Assembly (NCBI GenBank): GCA_030248225.1
Contig: JASANE010004946.1
Location: forward strand, 1 to 64,000
Reading direction: 5' to 3'
Source: Trileptium ribeirensis
Taxonomy: Eukaryota > Nematoda > Enoplea > Enoplida > Thoracostomopsidae
Length of the DNA stretch: 64,000 nt
Shown: positions 49,688 to 61,470 of the stretch, piece after piece
How positions within the stretch are numbered: the first letter of the stretch is position 1
Layout: each line of letters begins with the position of its first letter
The notes under the pieces: generated by a model
Databases searched by the model: none
What the model was told of the DNA's origin: nothing
The model's input: the letters and a program-made list of their open reading frames with translations, nothing else
Position numbers and translations under genes: made by a program

Positions 49688-51193
49688 CAGTGAGTAACCG
49701 GAACCGAAATTTGCTGGAACTTCGATTTTTGCCGGAGCCGGAACCTGGTCTTACAATTAAGGTAAAATAAATTAAAAGAAGTATTAATGAACTTCTTGCT
49801 TTTGAGCGTGAATATGGACATATTATATGGTTATTGTACCGGTAAACGCGACCATTTTCTTTTTTAAAAAGTATGTTGGGCGCTTTGCTACCACTGTGGA
49901 ATGCTGCAAGCGCCTACAAATGCTAAATTAGGTCAATTAGGCTATTGCGAAATTTTGGTACTATTTGAATAATTAGCTGTACGTTGAAGGTTAGACGCGG
50001 CTATATTTTTTCCCATAAGAGTTGGGTAGCTGGATACAATTAAGGCAATTGCCCTTACGTCGAAACCAGCCAATTCGGAAAGCGGTCGGACCTTACAAAG
50101 TAAAAAAGTTTTGTTAAACTTACAATTTTGTTTTTATAATTTTATAAATTTCGAATGTTACGTACCGTTCACGTTGTTACATTATCAAATACAAGTCCTC
50201 TAGGATTAAAAGAAAAATTATGTTGGAAGAAATCACTAATTTTTCAATTTGGACTACGAAATGAAAAAGCTTTAAAATCTTCACAGGTCAAAAGGTTAGG
50301 CTTCGCCAGTTTAAAAAACGAAAAAATCACTATCGAAAAGTACTGTCACGTGTATCGTGGATTAAAAAAGGCACAATAGAAAAGATACGAACATGAAACT
50401 TAGCAGTTGTCACAGGATTTGGTAGTTTCTAGACACCACCTATGCCTCGTCTCAGCAAGTAGGCCCCACCTTTCCACGCTTGTGAGAGGGGGCCCTAATG
50501 TGCTGAAAATTACCGCCGCTGATTCTCCTAATGTACTGCAGGCGTTAGGGCCTAAAAAGCCGAATAATCGCAAAATAGGCACGAAACACACACAAGCGCA
50601 ACTTTCTCCAGCCCCAGTTTCCACGAAAGAGAGAATCACAATTATTAAAAAGTCCTCAGCAACATGAAATATTCGAAATTGTGTTATGCTGTAGTCTCAC
50701 GAGTATAAGATTTAACCGATAAAAATATCTCGCATTATAGTTTGTCACAAGTTACTAAGCAGGAACCGCTGGGCTACAGCTCAAATAAGAGCGTTGTTGA
50801 CAAACTCTGGACTACGGAATACTTCAAAAATTAAAAATATACTAATGTTTGATTGATTAGCGTTATTTGTTTGTGTCTTACTAACTGTTAATAAAGGTCG
50901 ATAAATCTGTGTTGGTAAATTAATAGTTAACCAAAGGTATATATCAGACCGAGCACAAACGCAGAATATATATGTACACACATATATTTATATATTTTTA
51001 TGTTATACAATAGCATCAAGAATAGTGTTTCAGATATAGTTTAGTTTGTATGCTATTTCTGTCTGGAAATAATAAATTTTTTTTTCAATTATACGCTATA
51101 CAAATATCCAAAGGACATGAAACTTCGATTCCGGTAAAATTATCCGGAACCAGAACCTGATTTTTCGGGAACCGGAATTCTGCTTACTCCCTG
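49688..51193 (+). mobile_element. Family B (hAT-like) element, 1.5 kb
   Basis: The left end is CAGTGAGTAACCGGAACCG. The reversed right end is CAGGGAGTAAGCAGAATTCC, so the termini are inverted repeats of the family B type. CCGGAACC words cluster at both ends (49695-49755, 51130-51180). The flanking 8-mers match only loosely. Open frames at 50155-50379 and 50407-50667 lie inside but show no BED finger or hAT dimerisation motif. Confidence 0.6.
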
Positions 51194-51746
51194 ATATATA
51201 TTTTATTATATATATGAAGATTAATATAATATATAGATTTATGTTATAATACATAAATAAAACTGATAAAGTATATTTATGACTTCCATAACGTACCGTA
51301 TAAATTATCCATAACAGAGCGCTAAATATGAGATCAAACGCAACGAATAAAAGGAACCGACGTCTGGGCGCGCTAACATTGCAACAATCGTCCTAAGGAA
51401 ACAAACATACAGATAATACATTCACACAGGAAATATAATTAAAGATAAAAAATTTGTAATAAAATTACGAATTTTGTGCGAAACGTTCAATGAGGTATTT
51501 TATATTTATTACGAAACATGCAACAAACCTTTCGCACCGAATTCTTAATATAACAACAGTACAAGTTACTTAGAAATAATAGTTTCTTTTACTGAAATGG
51601 AAACATAAAAATTAATATTTTCATCGTCATAAACTATGTTAATACACTTCAGACGAATAAATCGGGTTTAGACTTGCAAGCATATATTCCAGGTATATAC
51701 TTAGTTTACCTTTAAAAGGTTTCGTGTGTTGCTTTTATAATGACCT

Positions 51747-52887
51747 CAAGGAATAACCGGAACCGTCCATTTAAACCGGATCCGGAACCTGGTCTTCGAA
51801 ATCTATATATTGTAAAACAGATGAAGGAAGAAATGCAGGTACAGTGGATTTAAAATGTGTTAAAAATAACTTTTACAATAAACTTAATGTATTATGATGC
51901 CATTATTGCCTTTCTGGAACTTTAAAGAGACTGAGGAAGCTAAATAATGTTTATTTATCGATCAATATCTCAGTTTTGGACCCCCAGAGCAAAAAATGCC
52001 TTCCACTATATATCCCTGCGTATATTGCGTCAAAATCAATGCGCTTATAACGCATGGAGCGTAGGATAAACACTATCGCTCTGTTTCCAGTCGCCTCCCT
52101 TTACTACAAATACGTTTGTTACATGTTATGCTGTAGGAAGCTGGAGATTATTGGTTTATATGGTTCTAAGATAAAATAATAGAAGGTATATACTATAATT
52201 TTGTGATCAGTGGTCAGAGACACTGTTTAGGCTAGCGTTGGGCAACCAGTGTCCGTCAGTTAGATGATAATGATGATAACTTTCTAATCACAATGCTACA
52301 AATGAGACACACTGTGATGCTGCTCGTACAGTTTCAATAAATACAGTTCATTGCCAAGGACTCAGTTTCTGGCTGCGTTGCAGATAGTGTTACTTTACTT
52401 CAATATAGGCTGATTTACAAAGTTTGCAAGCGCATTGGCTTGTGCTTGACGCAATTTATGTTAGCCAAGCTTACAACTAAGTACTTCTACATAATCCATA
52501 CTCTGTTACCGAGTTGGACCGGTTTAAATCTAATATACCCCGCAGACTTCTGAATGTGTAAAATAGCTGCTACAAGCATTGACCTGGCTTTGTTTTGTTA
52601 ACAAACTCCTGCAGGTTAACATAACAATTCCAGCTGAAATTATGTGTCCTAATTACGTTTCACACTGTAAATTGCTGAGTTAATGTTTTCTTTTGCTTGG
52701 TTGTATTGGAATTTGATCATTGTGTATATGTTACATAATGTTTGGACCACAGATGAAGCAAAAATGTGGAAAATTTCTTACAAAATTTTTTAAACCGGAA
52801 TTCCGGTTCCGGTATGGTTTTTGCCCTTTGCCGGAACCGCAACCGGAACACGATTTTCGCCGGAACCGGAATTCCGGTTACTCCCTG
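51747..52887 (+). mobile_element. Family B (hAT-like) non-autonomous element, complete, 1.14 kb
   Basis: The left end is CAAGGAATAACCGGAACCG. The reversed right end is CAGGGAGTAACCGGAATTCC. The 8-bp flanks AATGACCT (51739-51746) and ATTGATCT (52888-52895) agree at six of eight positions, the length expected for hAT target duplications. The right 100 bases are dense in CCGGAA/TTCCGG words that can pair with the left end. The body matches 46461-47100. The short open frames over the right end are translations of the terminal repeats, not proteins. Confidence 0.75.
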
Positions 52888-53035
52888 ATTGATCTCTCCC
52901 ATTATTTCATTTTCCAGTACAAAGATTATTTTGGGTACGGACCCTTATTCAAGGCTCCCAAATTCCCCCTCGATCAATTCATGACGAAAATTTAGATCAA
53001 ACGAAATGGATACGTAATAAACTCAATTAACATTA

Positions 53036-53277
53036 TATCAATTTCCGGTAGGCTGAATACGATGGTTTGGTTATCTAGAGAACAGCACATACTTGATGCG
53101 TTTTGAGTTGTTTTTGATTGGCTAAGGGTCGACGAGGTTAAGACTTTTATTGGGTTCGCGGTTCAAGAGGTCTTATGGTGGTATATACATCAACCGAAGA
53201 ATGCTATACGCGGTTGAAAAATAACTGAATAATGAAACCACACTAGCTCCGTTTAACCGTCGCTTGCAAATTACTAG
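53036..53277 (+). mobile_element. Family R1 fragment with hairpin end
   Basis: One monomer mark (GATGGTTTGGTTATCTAGAG near 53062) and the conserved end (CTCCGTTTAACC, GTCGCTTGCAA, ATTACTAG with T following). The outer end is lost. Confidence 0.65.
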
Positions 53278-53329
53278 TTTGTATGGTTGTGAATGACAAT
53301 TATTGATCAATGTTTATATAAAATGTATG

Positions 53330-53465
53330 TTTGGAGGACAAACAGAGGAAAAATGTGGAGAATTTTAAACAAAATTGCTAAACCTTAATTGCGGTTCCGG
53401 TATGGTTTTACCTTTTAACGGAACCGCAACCGCAACTTGATTTTCACCAAATAAAGGTTTCCTAC
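53330..53465 (+). mobile_element. Family B right-end fragment
   Basis: Parallels 52736-52860: AAAATGTGGA, ACAAAATT, then GCGGTTCCGGTATGGTTTT and GGAACCGCAACCGCAAC. The terminal CTCCCTG is gone. Confidence 0.65.
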
Positions 53466-54450
53466 CTTGTTGACACATAATTGTATTTGTAAACAGAGTT
53501 AACGTGAAAAATTATCCAAAAATCTAAAAATTATGCCATTTCTGGTCAAATTTAACCGGTTTCTGGCTTATAACTCGTGACAGAGTCAAAACATCTGAGG
53601 CCTGGAAAGTTTCCACATTAGTGCTGTCTTGAGACACGTCGGTGGGATGATATTGATACCTTCATAGCAAGTTAAAGTAAAATGGTTAATATATTATGGC
53701 TGAAAGAAAAAAGACAGAAACACGATGAACAATTTTCAAGGGTAGTTAAGTAACCAGAGGATCGGGCCAAATGAGGTATATACCGCTAGACCCCTTGACG
53801 CAAAGTACCTCCGTGTTGGAGCTTCATTCAACAAACTTTACTGCTCAGACCTTATGATTTGTACTAATTCTATGGGCAGACACCCATGGAACGATGAATT
53901 AAGAGCGGTTTGCTGGCGTCGTGGTGAGTTCTTCAGGTCGGCGTCTCTTTCCCGATGTATCACTACAGTGTTATTGTACGATTAATATTTCAGTAACACT
54001 AACTTATAATGTCATGTATAATGTCGTCAATGTGGTCTACGCGGATGGTACTACGGGTTATCTATTTCGTTAATGACATCACGACCTCGAATAAACATTG
54101 ACTGGCAGCCTATCATTTTAACGATATCTCTCATCGGTATACCACTAGTTTGCTCGACGAATTCCTTCCTACACATGTTGATCGCATGCGGACGTCAAAG
54201 CCTTGTCGGTGTATCGTGGCTACATTTCTTGGTAAGGAGATTATTGTTTTATGACACCCGTCCAACCACGGTTCGTCGCTTCTCTGTGAAAAGCCACACA
54301 TTTAAAAGCGTTCATAAATAAGTAAGACGACAGTAACGCTTGTGGTTATCTTTCGCTAACAATAAATTTACACGAAGTAAAAATTGATACATGATATATA
54401 TTATATTTGTCGGTTCACAGAATAATGCATCCGCCTACTCGAAAATTCTT
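53466..54450. other. Unassigned sequence
   Basis: An 82-codon frame at 54073-54321 lacks recognisable motifs. Nothing else is supported. Confidence 0.35.
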
Positions 54451-54570
54451 ACTACATACAATATGTCGTTCATATTGTTACATATACAATACGACACATC
54501 GTGTGTGACTTATGTAACATACGACACGTCGTATGTAGCCTGTGTTACAAACGACATGTCGTGTGTAACC
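54451..54570. repeat. 30-bp palindromic repeat array, 4 units
   Basis: Cores ACGACACATCGT, ACGACACGTCGT and ACGACATGTCGT start at 54491, 54521 and 54551, exactly 30 bases apart; a degenerate unit precedes them at 54461. Each unit approximates the palindrome ACATACGACATGTCGTATGT and ends with GTAAC or GTTAC. A second array of the same motif lies at 59770-59935. Confidence 0.85.
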
Positions 54571-54589
54571 GTCTTAAATGGCAGTGTCA

Positions 54590-54720
54590 TAAATGCTCAT
54601 AGTGTGGGGGGTTACCCGCTGAGGCTCGATCAACCCCCATCGCTGGCGGCGCCGTGGTCGACAGACACATAGGCGCCGAAGGCGCCTCCCCGGCTGACTG
54701 ACACCCTAGGTGGCCAAATG
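54590..54720 (+). mobile_element. GGGGTTACCC element head, next to the palindromic array
   Basis: GGGGGGTTACCCGCTGAGGC, then TCGATCAACCCCC, then a CG-rich stretch with GGCGCCGAAGGCGCC. The GGGGTTACCC word also appears, reversed, about 50 bases from the second palindromic array (59705-59716). tRNA-like promoter boxes are conceivable but not convincing. Confidence 0.4.
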
Positions 54721-55003
54721 ACCCATCTTGGACTTTAGACCTCGGTCCATATATGCAACATGTCTTGTGCAGCATTGCAATGAATAACTTGTAAACTATA
54801 AGGTGGATTAACAGATGTGTGCGCAGCGAGCAGCATAAGTATGAGCGAGTGACCTTTATAGATAGACCTAAATTGAAATAAATCACCTTATCGTTCTCAG
54901 TAATCGTGAAAACCTTTATAATTGCAGAGTCGTCGTAGCCTTAGAAATGGAATCATAAAATCCGTGTTTTTTCTTAGAAAGTCCTCACTTAGAGAATTTT
55001 AAC
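54721..55003. other. Unassigned sequence
   Basis: Nothing recognised. Confidence 0.3.
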
Positions 55004-56351
55004 TGAAACGGAACGAGCGGAATTTCAACTATGGGCGCTATGTGGCAAAATCATTTCTTCATTTTGTCTGGCGATGTCATTTATAACTCATCTTGGGGTG
55101 GAAATGTTCGACAGCTAAAGTGATGACGATGTGTCCTGACCCGGTATTTATGGTCAAAAAGGCAAAAAGGTTTTTCAGGGTCTTTGCTTAATCTGACCAC
55201 ACGGGTACCAATGTTTAGCATTACATATCGTAATACAGGCTTCGTACGAAAAGGTTACGCAGAATCAGTTCATTAAGAGCTACAACTTTGTTGAACAATA
55301 CTTTATGTTGTATCACTCCTGGTGCCCTGGGCCCCAATATGGTTTGTCGACCCTTTGCTGGAAATATCGATTTTTCTAAATTTCGTTGTTATTCCGTTTG
55401 TACCTTACAACGAATGTAATATTAGGTTATCAAACACACTGGATACGATAGCCTTGTCATCAAAATATAACAATGGCCATATTGAATCTTTTTATGAGGT
55501 TTTAAGGATTTTCATGTTGACTAATCTGATTTCCAAAACGTCGGTTTTCATTTGTTTGGTTATATATTGCGTAAGGGGCATCAAGAATGGTCTATATATA
55601 CTTTTGCAGAATGAAATACGTTAGTTTGGTTATCTAGAACTCTGCACAAATATTTTTTGCCATGGTAGAGGTCCTCAACTGGTTTAGGAACGATGAACCA
55701 AATTTATAAAATATAGTCTGCCTATATTTGTTCGGTCATGTATTGCGTGCAGGGCACCAAGAATAATCTATATATAGAGGTCTTTGAACGGTGAATACAA
55801 TAGTTTGGTTATGTAGAGCGCAGCAAGCATATTTGAAATCCTTTTTAGTGGCTATAAGTGGATTTAGGATCGACGAAACTGATCTATAATAGTCTGTCTC
55901 TTAACTGCATATTTATTATGTTGTATTTTACTATGTAGTTTTTTGGTTTCATTGATTTTGGAATTTAGAACGATTATATACGTTTTTAGTACGTTAAATG
56001 CGATATGGTCACATAGAATCCAATACGACTGTACATACCATATTTATTCAGTGGGTTTGAAATGATTTAAGACCGAAAGTCGGTGAACTCGATGTACGGT
56101 AACTATTTCGTCTGTCATCGCTTATTGGTTAACTTTTGTTTTATGTGTCTTCAGACGTTATTATGAGTTTTGTGACACATAGAGCAGGCGGTGTGCCTGA
56201 ACCCCTGTCAGGCCAGGATTGTAATTCTTCAGGGATCCCAGAAATCTTTGGTATATACATAAAACACAAAGCCTGTAACAAGTGATTGCACAATGGCAAG
56301 TATAAATGAAACAACGCTTGTTCCGTTTCACCGTCGCATGCGAGATATTAG
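55004..56351 (+). mobile_element. Family R1 copy, 1.35 kb, complete
   Basis: Starts TGAAACGGAACGAGCGGAAT, carries the internal module (TATAACTCATCTTGGGGTGG at about 55062), and has monomers marked by TTTGGTTATCTAGA at 55625 and TTTGGTTATGTAGA at 55804 (179 bases apart), with further decayed monomers to about 56150. It ends CCGTTTCACC, GTCGCATGCGAG, ATATTAG, with T following. TGAAACGGA at the start and CCGTTTCA near the end form subterminal inverted repeats. Non-coding; the 100-codon frame at 55322-55624 is probably fortuitous. Confidence 0.7.
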
Positions 56352-57589
56352 TCACTAATCTTTTAAAAACATTTTCTTAAATCTTTAGTAGTTTATGAAG
56401 TGGTGAGGGTAACATTACCACAATATCTGACATTTACGCTGTTTATATGAGTTATCTTCAGTAGAATTACAATTTTAGGTGCGCTTCACAATTGCTATGA
56501 CCCACGGTATCTTCATTTTCATAAATATATTTTATAGTTCACCTTGATCCCGAAGCTTTCAGCGTTTTGGCATTATGATCGTTCAGACTTTTGACCTATT
56601 CTACTCATATTTCGAATCGTGGTTATGAATTGATTTGTCTGAGAAGTAAAATAAATATATAAATAATCGCTGAAAACCTATTTTTGGTTTCCCAGAAAGC
56701 GTCGCATTCGCATACTCTTACTATGATCTTACTAAGCCACTCAGGTTGATGTTGCGTGGCTCAATTACTTCTAATTTTTCATTATCCATAAATATCGTTT
56801 AGAGGACCAAACTGAATTAATATGCAACGCTGTTGTATTATTATCTTTCTATTTGTGGCAATTCGAAAGGGGCTAAGAACACTGAGTTTGCTATCTCACG
56901 GTTGTCATTGACCGTAGAGCTGCGACACAGCATGTCATACTCGCATACGAGTTTATGCGTAAGTCCGCATTAGGTGCACACATCGTGATTGTTCTGTCGA
57001 AGTCAAAAACTGAATTTGTCAAATATTCGCGTTTGAATTTCTGATATCGGTTATCATAATTTATCGAATGTGCACATTTCTCCTTTACGCACGGTTATCC
57101 GCGTTCATCAAAGGACATACTACATCAGACAGCTGCGCTCGTGGTCTATGTAGAAATAGTGTAAGACTGAAAACGAGATTGCAAATACGTTCTGGAAAAA
57201 TAATGAACGTGAACAGCGCCTACATATTGCTACATATATTTACTTGTGCTTAAAGGACTTCGTGAACTGTGCTTCGCTATACATAAGTCGCTAGAACGAG
57301 GAGCTAACATAACACAATTATAAATCAAGCTGGATTTTTTCGCATATCGTCCCATGTTACATTTCGACTTTGCCTTAAATAAACATTGTCGCCACGAAAG
57401 AAAATACAATGTTGTAAATGCGCATGGCGGTACAAAGTTACGTTTTTGCGATTTTCCACACAACATCATTCGTTTGCCAACCTAGCAATAAAAATGATTC
57501 TATCTACCTCCTACTACTGATAATCCGCTGATTAATAAAATCTGCGCAGGATCCTTGTATTGTGGGATGATGTAACGCACATGGACGAT
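56352..57589. other. Unassigned sequence
   Basis: No gene or repeat recognised. Confidence 0.35.
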
Positions 57590-57920
57590 GAGAGAGGGGG
57601 TAGTGTAGTGGTTACCCCTTAAGTGCATGACCTGCCTAGGCAAATCTACCCCCACCTCAATGCGCCATCGGGGCGAGGAAAATATTGCGGGAAAATTGAT
57701 ATGTCAAAATTGGCACAAACTGACAAAAATGAATGAAAAATTAAGTAAAATTTTTGGAAATCAGCAGAAATTGGCAAAATTTTAGCGAAATAAGAAAAAA
57801 TTACGTGGTGCTAAAAATTTCAAAAAGCTAAATACCCCTCTTGTCCTACCCCCTGTTCCACCCTGCACCCTTCATCTCCACCTCCCCTCTCCGGCTCCGG
57901 AGACCATCTGCCGCTTCCTA
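57590..57920 (+). mobile_element. SINE/MITE-like element, forward copy
   Basis: Begins GGGGGTAGTGTAGTGGTTAC, where TAGTGTAGTGG resembles a tRNA-type A box. A CG-rich stretch follows, then a body of AAATTGGCAA / AAAATTTTAGC words and a C-rich tail (CCACCCTGCACCC). The same order appears reversed at 59440-59720. The two copies face each other 1.5 kb apart. Confidence 0.5.
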
Positions 57921-58990
57921 ATCTGACGAACCTTCGACACCTAGGAAAGTAATTTGAATCTTTGACGAATGAGTTGCGCAAATTCTGTATCTTTGTCTGC
58001 AGCTAAAATAGCCGCCCGTCGTTGAAGTCAGATATCAAATAGACTCTTGTAGTATATATTAATATTTCGTAGGTCTCGGTATAACCAAACAGCAATACGT
58101 TAGTAAACGCTAGATGTGTGCATTATAGTAAGTTGTAATTTTGTCAAATTATGCATCAGTATCATGTAAAACAGTTCGCCATTATTCTGACATCGATTGT
58201 CACAGTTTGTGGAACACGGAAACCACGACGTACCAGAGCGACTTGCATTCGTCTATATTTCGCCATATTGCACGTTTGTCTGCGTTTATCAATTGACGTT
58301 ATGAATCCGATATTTATGTGAGCTCGCCTTACACCTGCACAGGATTAGCAAATTGATATATTTCTTTAATAGCACAATGCTACACCAGGAATGGCTTACA
58401 CATACCTATTAGCCTGGTTGTTTCAAATTTGGCCGCTAATGCGTTGTGGTCCGACCATTTCCACTGCTTCGTATTGTTAAACACAGTAGATTTCGTATTG
58501 ATAAACACACTACATCTCTGGCCTGTCCATAGTCTTGCGAAAATGAGGAAGGGAACTTCCGGGGACCCCATGTCATTCTCGGCTAGAATTTCAAATTGGG
58601 GATATAAATTTCGCTTAAAATATTAAATATTCCAATATTTTCATTTTCGTGAAGTGGATATATTTTCAAGCTATAAAACCATGTTTTAGTATTATAAGTA
58701 ATTGTAATTAATGTTTAAAAACGATTTGCAAACAAAAAACATAAATTTTCAGATATAAACCATTTTTTGCATTTAGTTTAACATGTGGGGACTCGGTTAA
58801 ATGGGGGGCATTGGAGAAAATCTCACGAATATGGGGGATTTGAAAAGTGGGGGCTCCCTTCACTGTGGGCAGACCACAATCTTTGGTTTGACTAAATATC
58901 ATTATTTGATGCACAACATGCGATTATATCACTACCATCTTATTCAGCAAAATCCAAAACCTAGAGAGCCATCCAAATGCTCTACAAGCA
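57921..58990. other. Unassigned sequence between the facing SINE/MITE-like copies
   Basis: Nothing recognised apart from the LINE remnant just to the right. Confidence 0.35.
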
Positions 58991-58991
58991 T

Positions 58992-59120
58992 CTAAATTGC
59001 ATAAGTACAACTGAAAATAATTTTTTTTTCATGAAGATAATCATTAAGCCAACATAGCATTTCCCCAGTAACGCCGAAACTTTTTAATTTACGAATAAGT
59101 TTTTCTGTGAAACTATGTTC
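58992..59120 (-). pseudogene. LINE reverse transcriptase fragment, minus strand
   Basis: The minus-strand frame starting at 59192 contains HSFTEKLIRKLKSFGVTG followed by EMLCWLNDYLHEKK. This matches the block after the DFxKAFD motif of non-LTR reverse transcriptases (HxxLlxKLxxxGVxGxxLxWLxxYLxxR). The KAFD motif itself is lost and no YxDD is seen. It is a short, dead fragment. Confidence 0.7.
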
Positions 59121-59439
59121 TAATATTAAGTAAAACTGCTTCAAAATTGGAGTCCGGAGATTGAAATTCACCCTTAAAGAGATATAATTCACGACATTCT
59201 ATGTAACAATACTAGTTTTTTGTATAGGAAACTGCGTCCCAGTAACTGCGCTGGGTGAGTTATTACAAAGGTTGTCTACTTAGATAAACAGAAATTTTTT
59301 CAACAAACCCGCATGTGTTATAATCTTCGTATATACTCGCTCGCATATTACGAAATATAGTGCGCGATACAAACGGCTTAAATTATATGCCATAGATCAC
59401 CAAAGTTCATCAGCTTTGATGGGATATAATGTATGGGTC

Positions 59440-59720
59440 CAGCGGTGGAGGCCGGGTGGGTGGGCAGGGATAAGTCAGCGCGTAAATTTTTAGAGACTCA
59501 TAATGGGCAGCGCGTAAGTTTTTAGAGACTCATAATTTCCCTATTGCCAATTTTAATCAATTTTAGCTAAAATTTTCCCCAATTGTCAATTCTTATCTAT
59601 TATTTCAAACTTTTCTCGCGCGGGCGGGGAAAGGTTAAGCGTTGGTTCGAAAAGGGGTGGAGGAAGTACATAAGGCGTAGGCAAGGCTTGAGGAGGATCC
59701 GACTTCATGGGTAACCCCTA
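59440..59720 (-). mobile_element. SINE/MITE-like element, reversed copy
   Basis: Reversed, it begins GGTAGGGGTTACCC, then CG-rich words, then AAAATTTTAGCTAAAATTG and AAATTGGCAA, then CCACCCACCCGGCC. This parallels 57590-57920. An internal 33-base direct duplication of CAGCGCGTAA...GAGACTCATAAT lies at 59477-59541. Confidence 0.5.
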
Positions 59721-59769
59721 CCAACTATATATGATCATACACTCGGGATATACAAATGCAAAACAGTGG

Positions 59770-59935
59770 TTACATATGATATGTCGCAATGTCGCATGTA
59801 ACATAGTTATATACGATATGTCGCATGTAACATAGTTACATACGACGTGTCGTATGTATCCGATATAATACATGTCCCGTTACATACTGCATGTCGTACG
59901 TAACGCAAATTACATACGACATGTCATATGTAATA
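59770..59935. repeat. Palindromic CGACATGTCG repeat array, second locus
   Basis: About six units with cores such as TACGACGTGTCGTATG, GCATGTCGTACG and TACGACATGTCATATG, spaced about 19-30 bases, joined by GTAAC/GTTAC. Same motif as 54451-54570 but less regular. In both places the array lies about 40-50 bases from a GGGGTTACCC word in the same relative orientation. Confidence 0.8.
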
Positions 59936-61319
59936 AAAATTTTTGAGTATAGATGCATTATGCTGTGAAATAGCAATATTAAGGCGATTCAGCAGTTACA
60001 ATACTTATGTGCCAAGATGTTTAATAAAGCATCAGCAATGATGTTTTTCTGACAACAAACGTATATTTAATTAATTTAATTGAACTTAAGATAGTTAGTT
60101 CGTTTGGTTTAAAGTCTATATTTTATGCAGGCCGCAAACAAATATCATAAAATACACCGTGAAGCTTCAGATCAATATCGTGTTTGTTATGACATATTGG
60201 ACGACAGTTTTCTAAAAACGCGCATCTGTCGGTTAAACTTTCACAGTTTGACTAGATATCATTAAGCAATGCAGAAATCACTCACCGTTTTAATGTCATC
60301 AATAGCCAAACCAGGTTCTTCATGATCCACCATTACATATAAAAAAATAGTCTTTAAAATTATGGCTCTATATCTACTGCACAGATGTTTCACCAGTATA
60401 TATATATATAACTTACATTAATAGACTATTCAAAGCGTGTGTTGGGGAAGGGTGGTGGCATTTGAATTTTTGCCCCCTCCCCGAGTTTGAACGGATCTCC
60501 CCGATTCGTGATCCATAGGAAAAATTTTGGATTCCCTGCTTCAATATCCCTGATCCTGGCAATGTTTTTGTTTCCCTCGGTAAAAACAGCCCCTCAGTTG
60601 ACACCAATAACTGACCGAAATTTTTAGTGGAGTTCCATTCCGAAGCTAAAAAATCCCTAAATTACGATAAAACTTTTTTAAAAATTATGCCGTGGCAAAA
60701 TTTTCAACAAGCAAAGATCCCGAAACCTACGATATATATAAATATATATATTAAACTTTCCGAATGATGCCATTAATATTTTTCAGCAGGGTTATTAAGA
60801 TTTTAATTTTTTTCAATTAAAACAGTTACATCACCACAAACAGTATCGAATAATAATAAGCTGTACTTTTAAAGTAACAACACAAATAATGTTTTCGTGC
60901 CGAATTTTATCAATTTGCTCACTAGTTGTATATATACCCCATGCAGCTCCTGCAAATATGACGAGATCCACAGTGTGACTACAAATGAACTATATAAACA
61001 TTTTAGTTTCAATGCGTTGGAATTTTGGAAAAAATCACCACTTGATTGTCCACGTCACTGGGGCAAAACACTGTGTTTAGACATATCTGTTTTCACTGTA
61101 ACAGACTATCAAAATTGTGCCGGGGTCCTCCATTCAGAACGGGGAAGACGAACTAAAAGTACCTGGGAGCGATTCCTCCAGCTCATCTATAAGTCCTTCA
61201 CTTAAACTAAGGGGTTAGTACTGTAGCTGTCGCAAAACGTCACATACACATTACTTACCGTCCTTACTGACTGCATATTGTCATGCCTAGAAAAGGTAAA
61301 ATTTAATATTTTAGCTCCG
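59936..61319. other. Unassigned sequence
   Basis: A CT-rich patch at about 60465-60600 and a 102-codon frame at 60897-61205 with no recognised motif. No supported gene. Confidence 0.35.
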
Positions 61320-61349
61320 CAGCATGGAACAGCCGAGATGGAAACCAAC

Positions 61350-61470
61350 AACTGGAGCTATAAGATTAAAACAGAACCGGAACCTAGTTTTATAAATCTA
61401 TATAAAGTAAAATATATACATGAAGGAATAACTCTAAGGTATTGTGGATTTGAAATATGTTGAAATGGCA
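61350..61470 (+). mobile_element. Family B left-end fragment
   Basis: AACCGGAACCTAG, then ATCTATATAAAGTAAAA, ATGAAGGAA and TTGTGGATTTGAAATATGTT match the start of the copies at 46461 and 51747 in order. The terminus is missing. Confidence 0.6.

Noticed and set aside
52717..52995. Protein frames over the CCGGAA-rich right end of the family B element
   Set aside because: The peptides (repeated Phe-Arg, Pro-Glu) are translations of the terminal repeats on both strands.
54451..54570. CRISPR array
   Set aside because: The 30-base period holds palindromic repeats with no unique spacers, and the context is eukaryotic with no cas genes.
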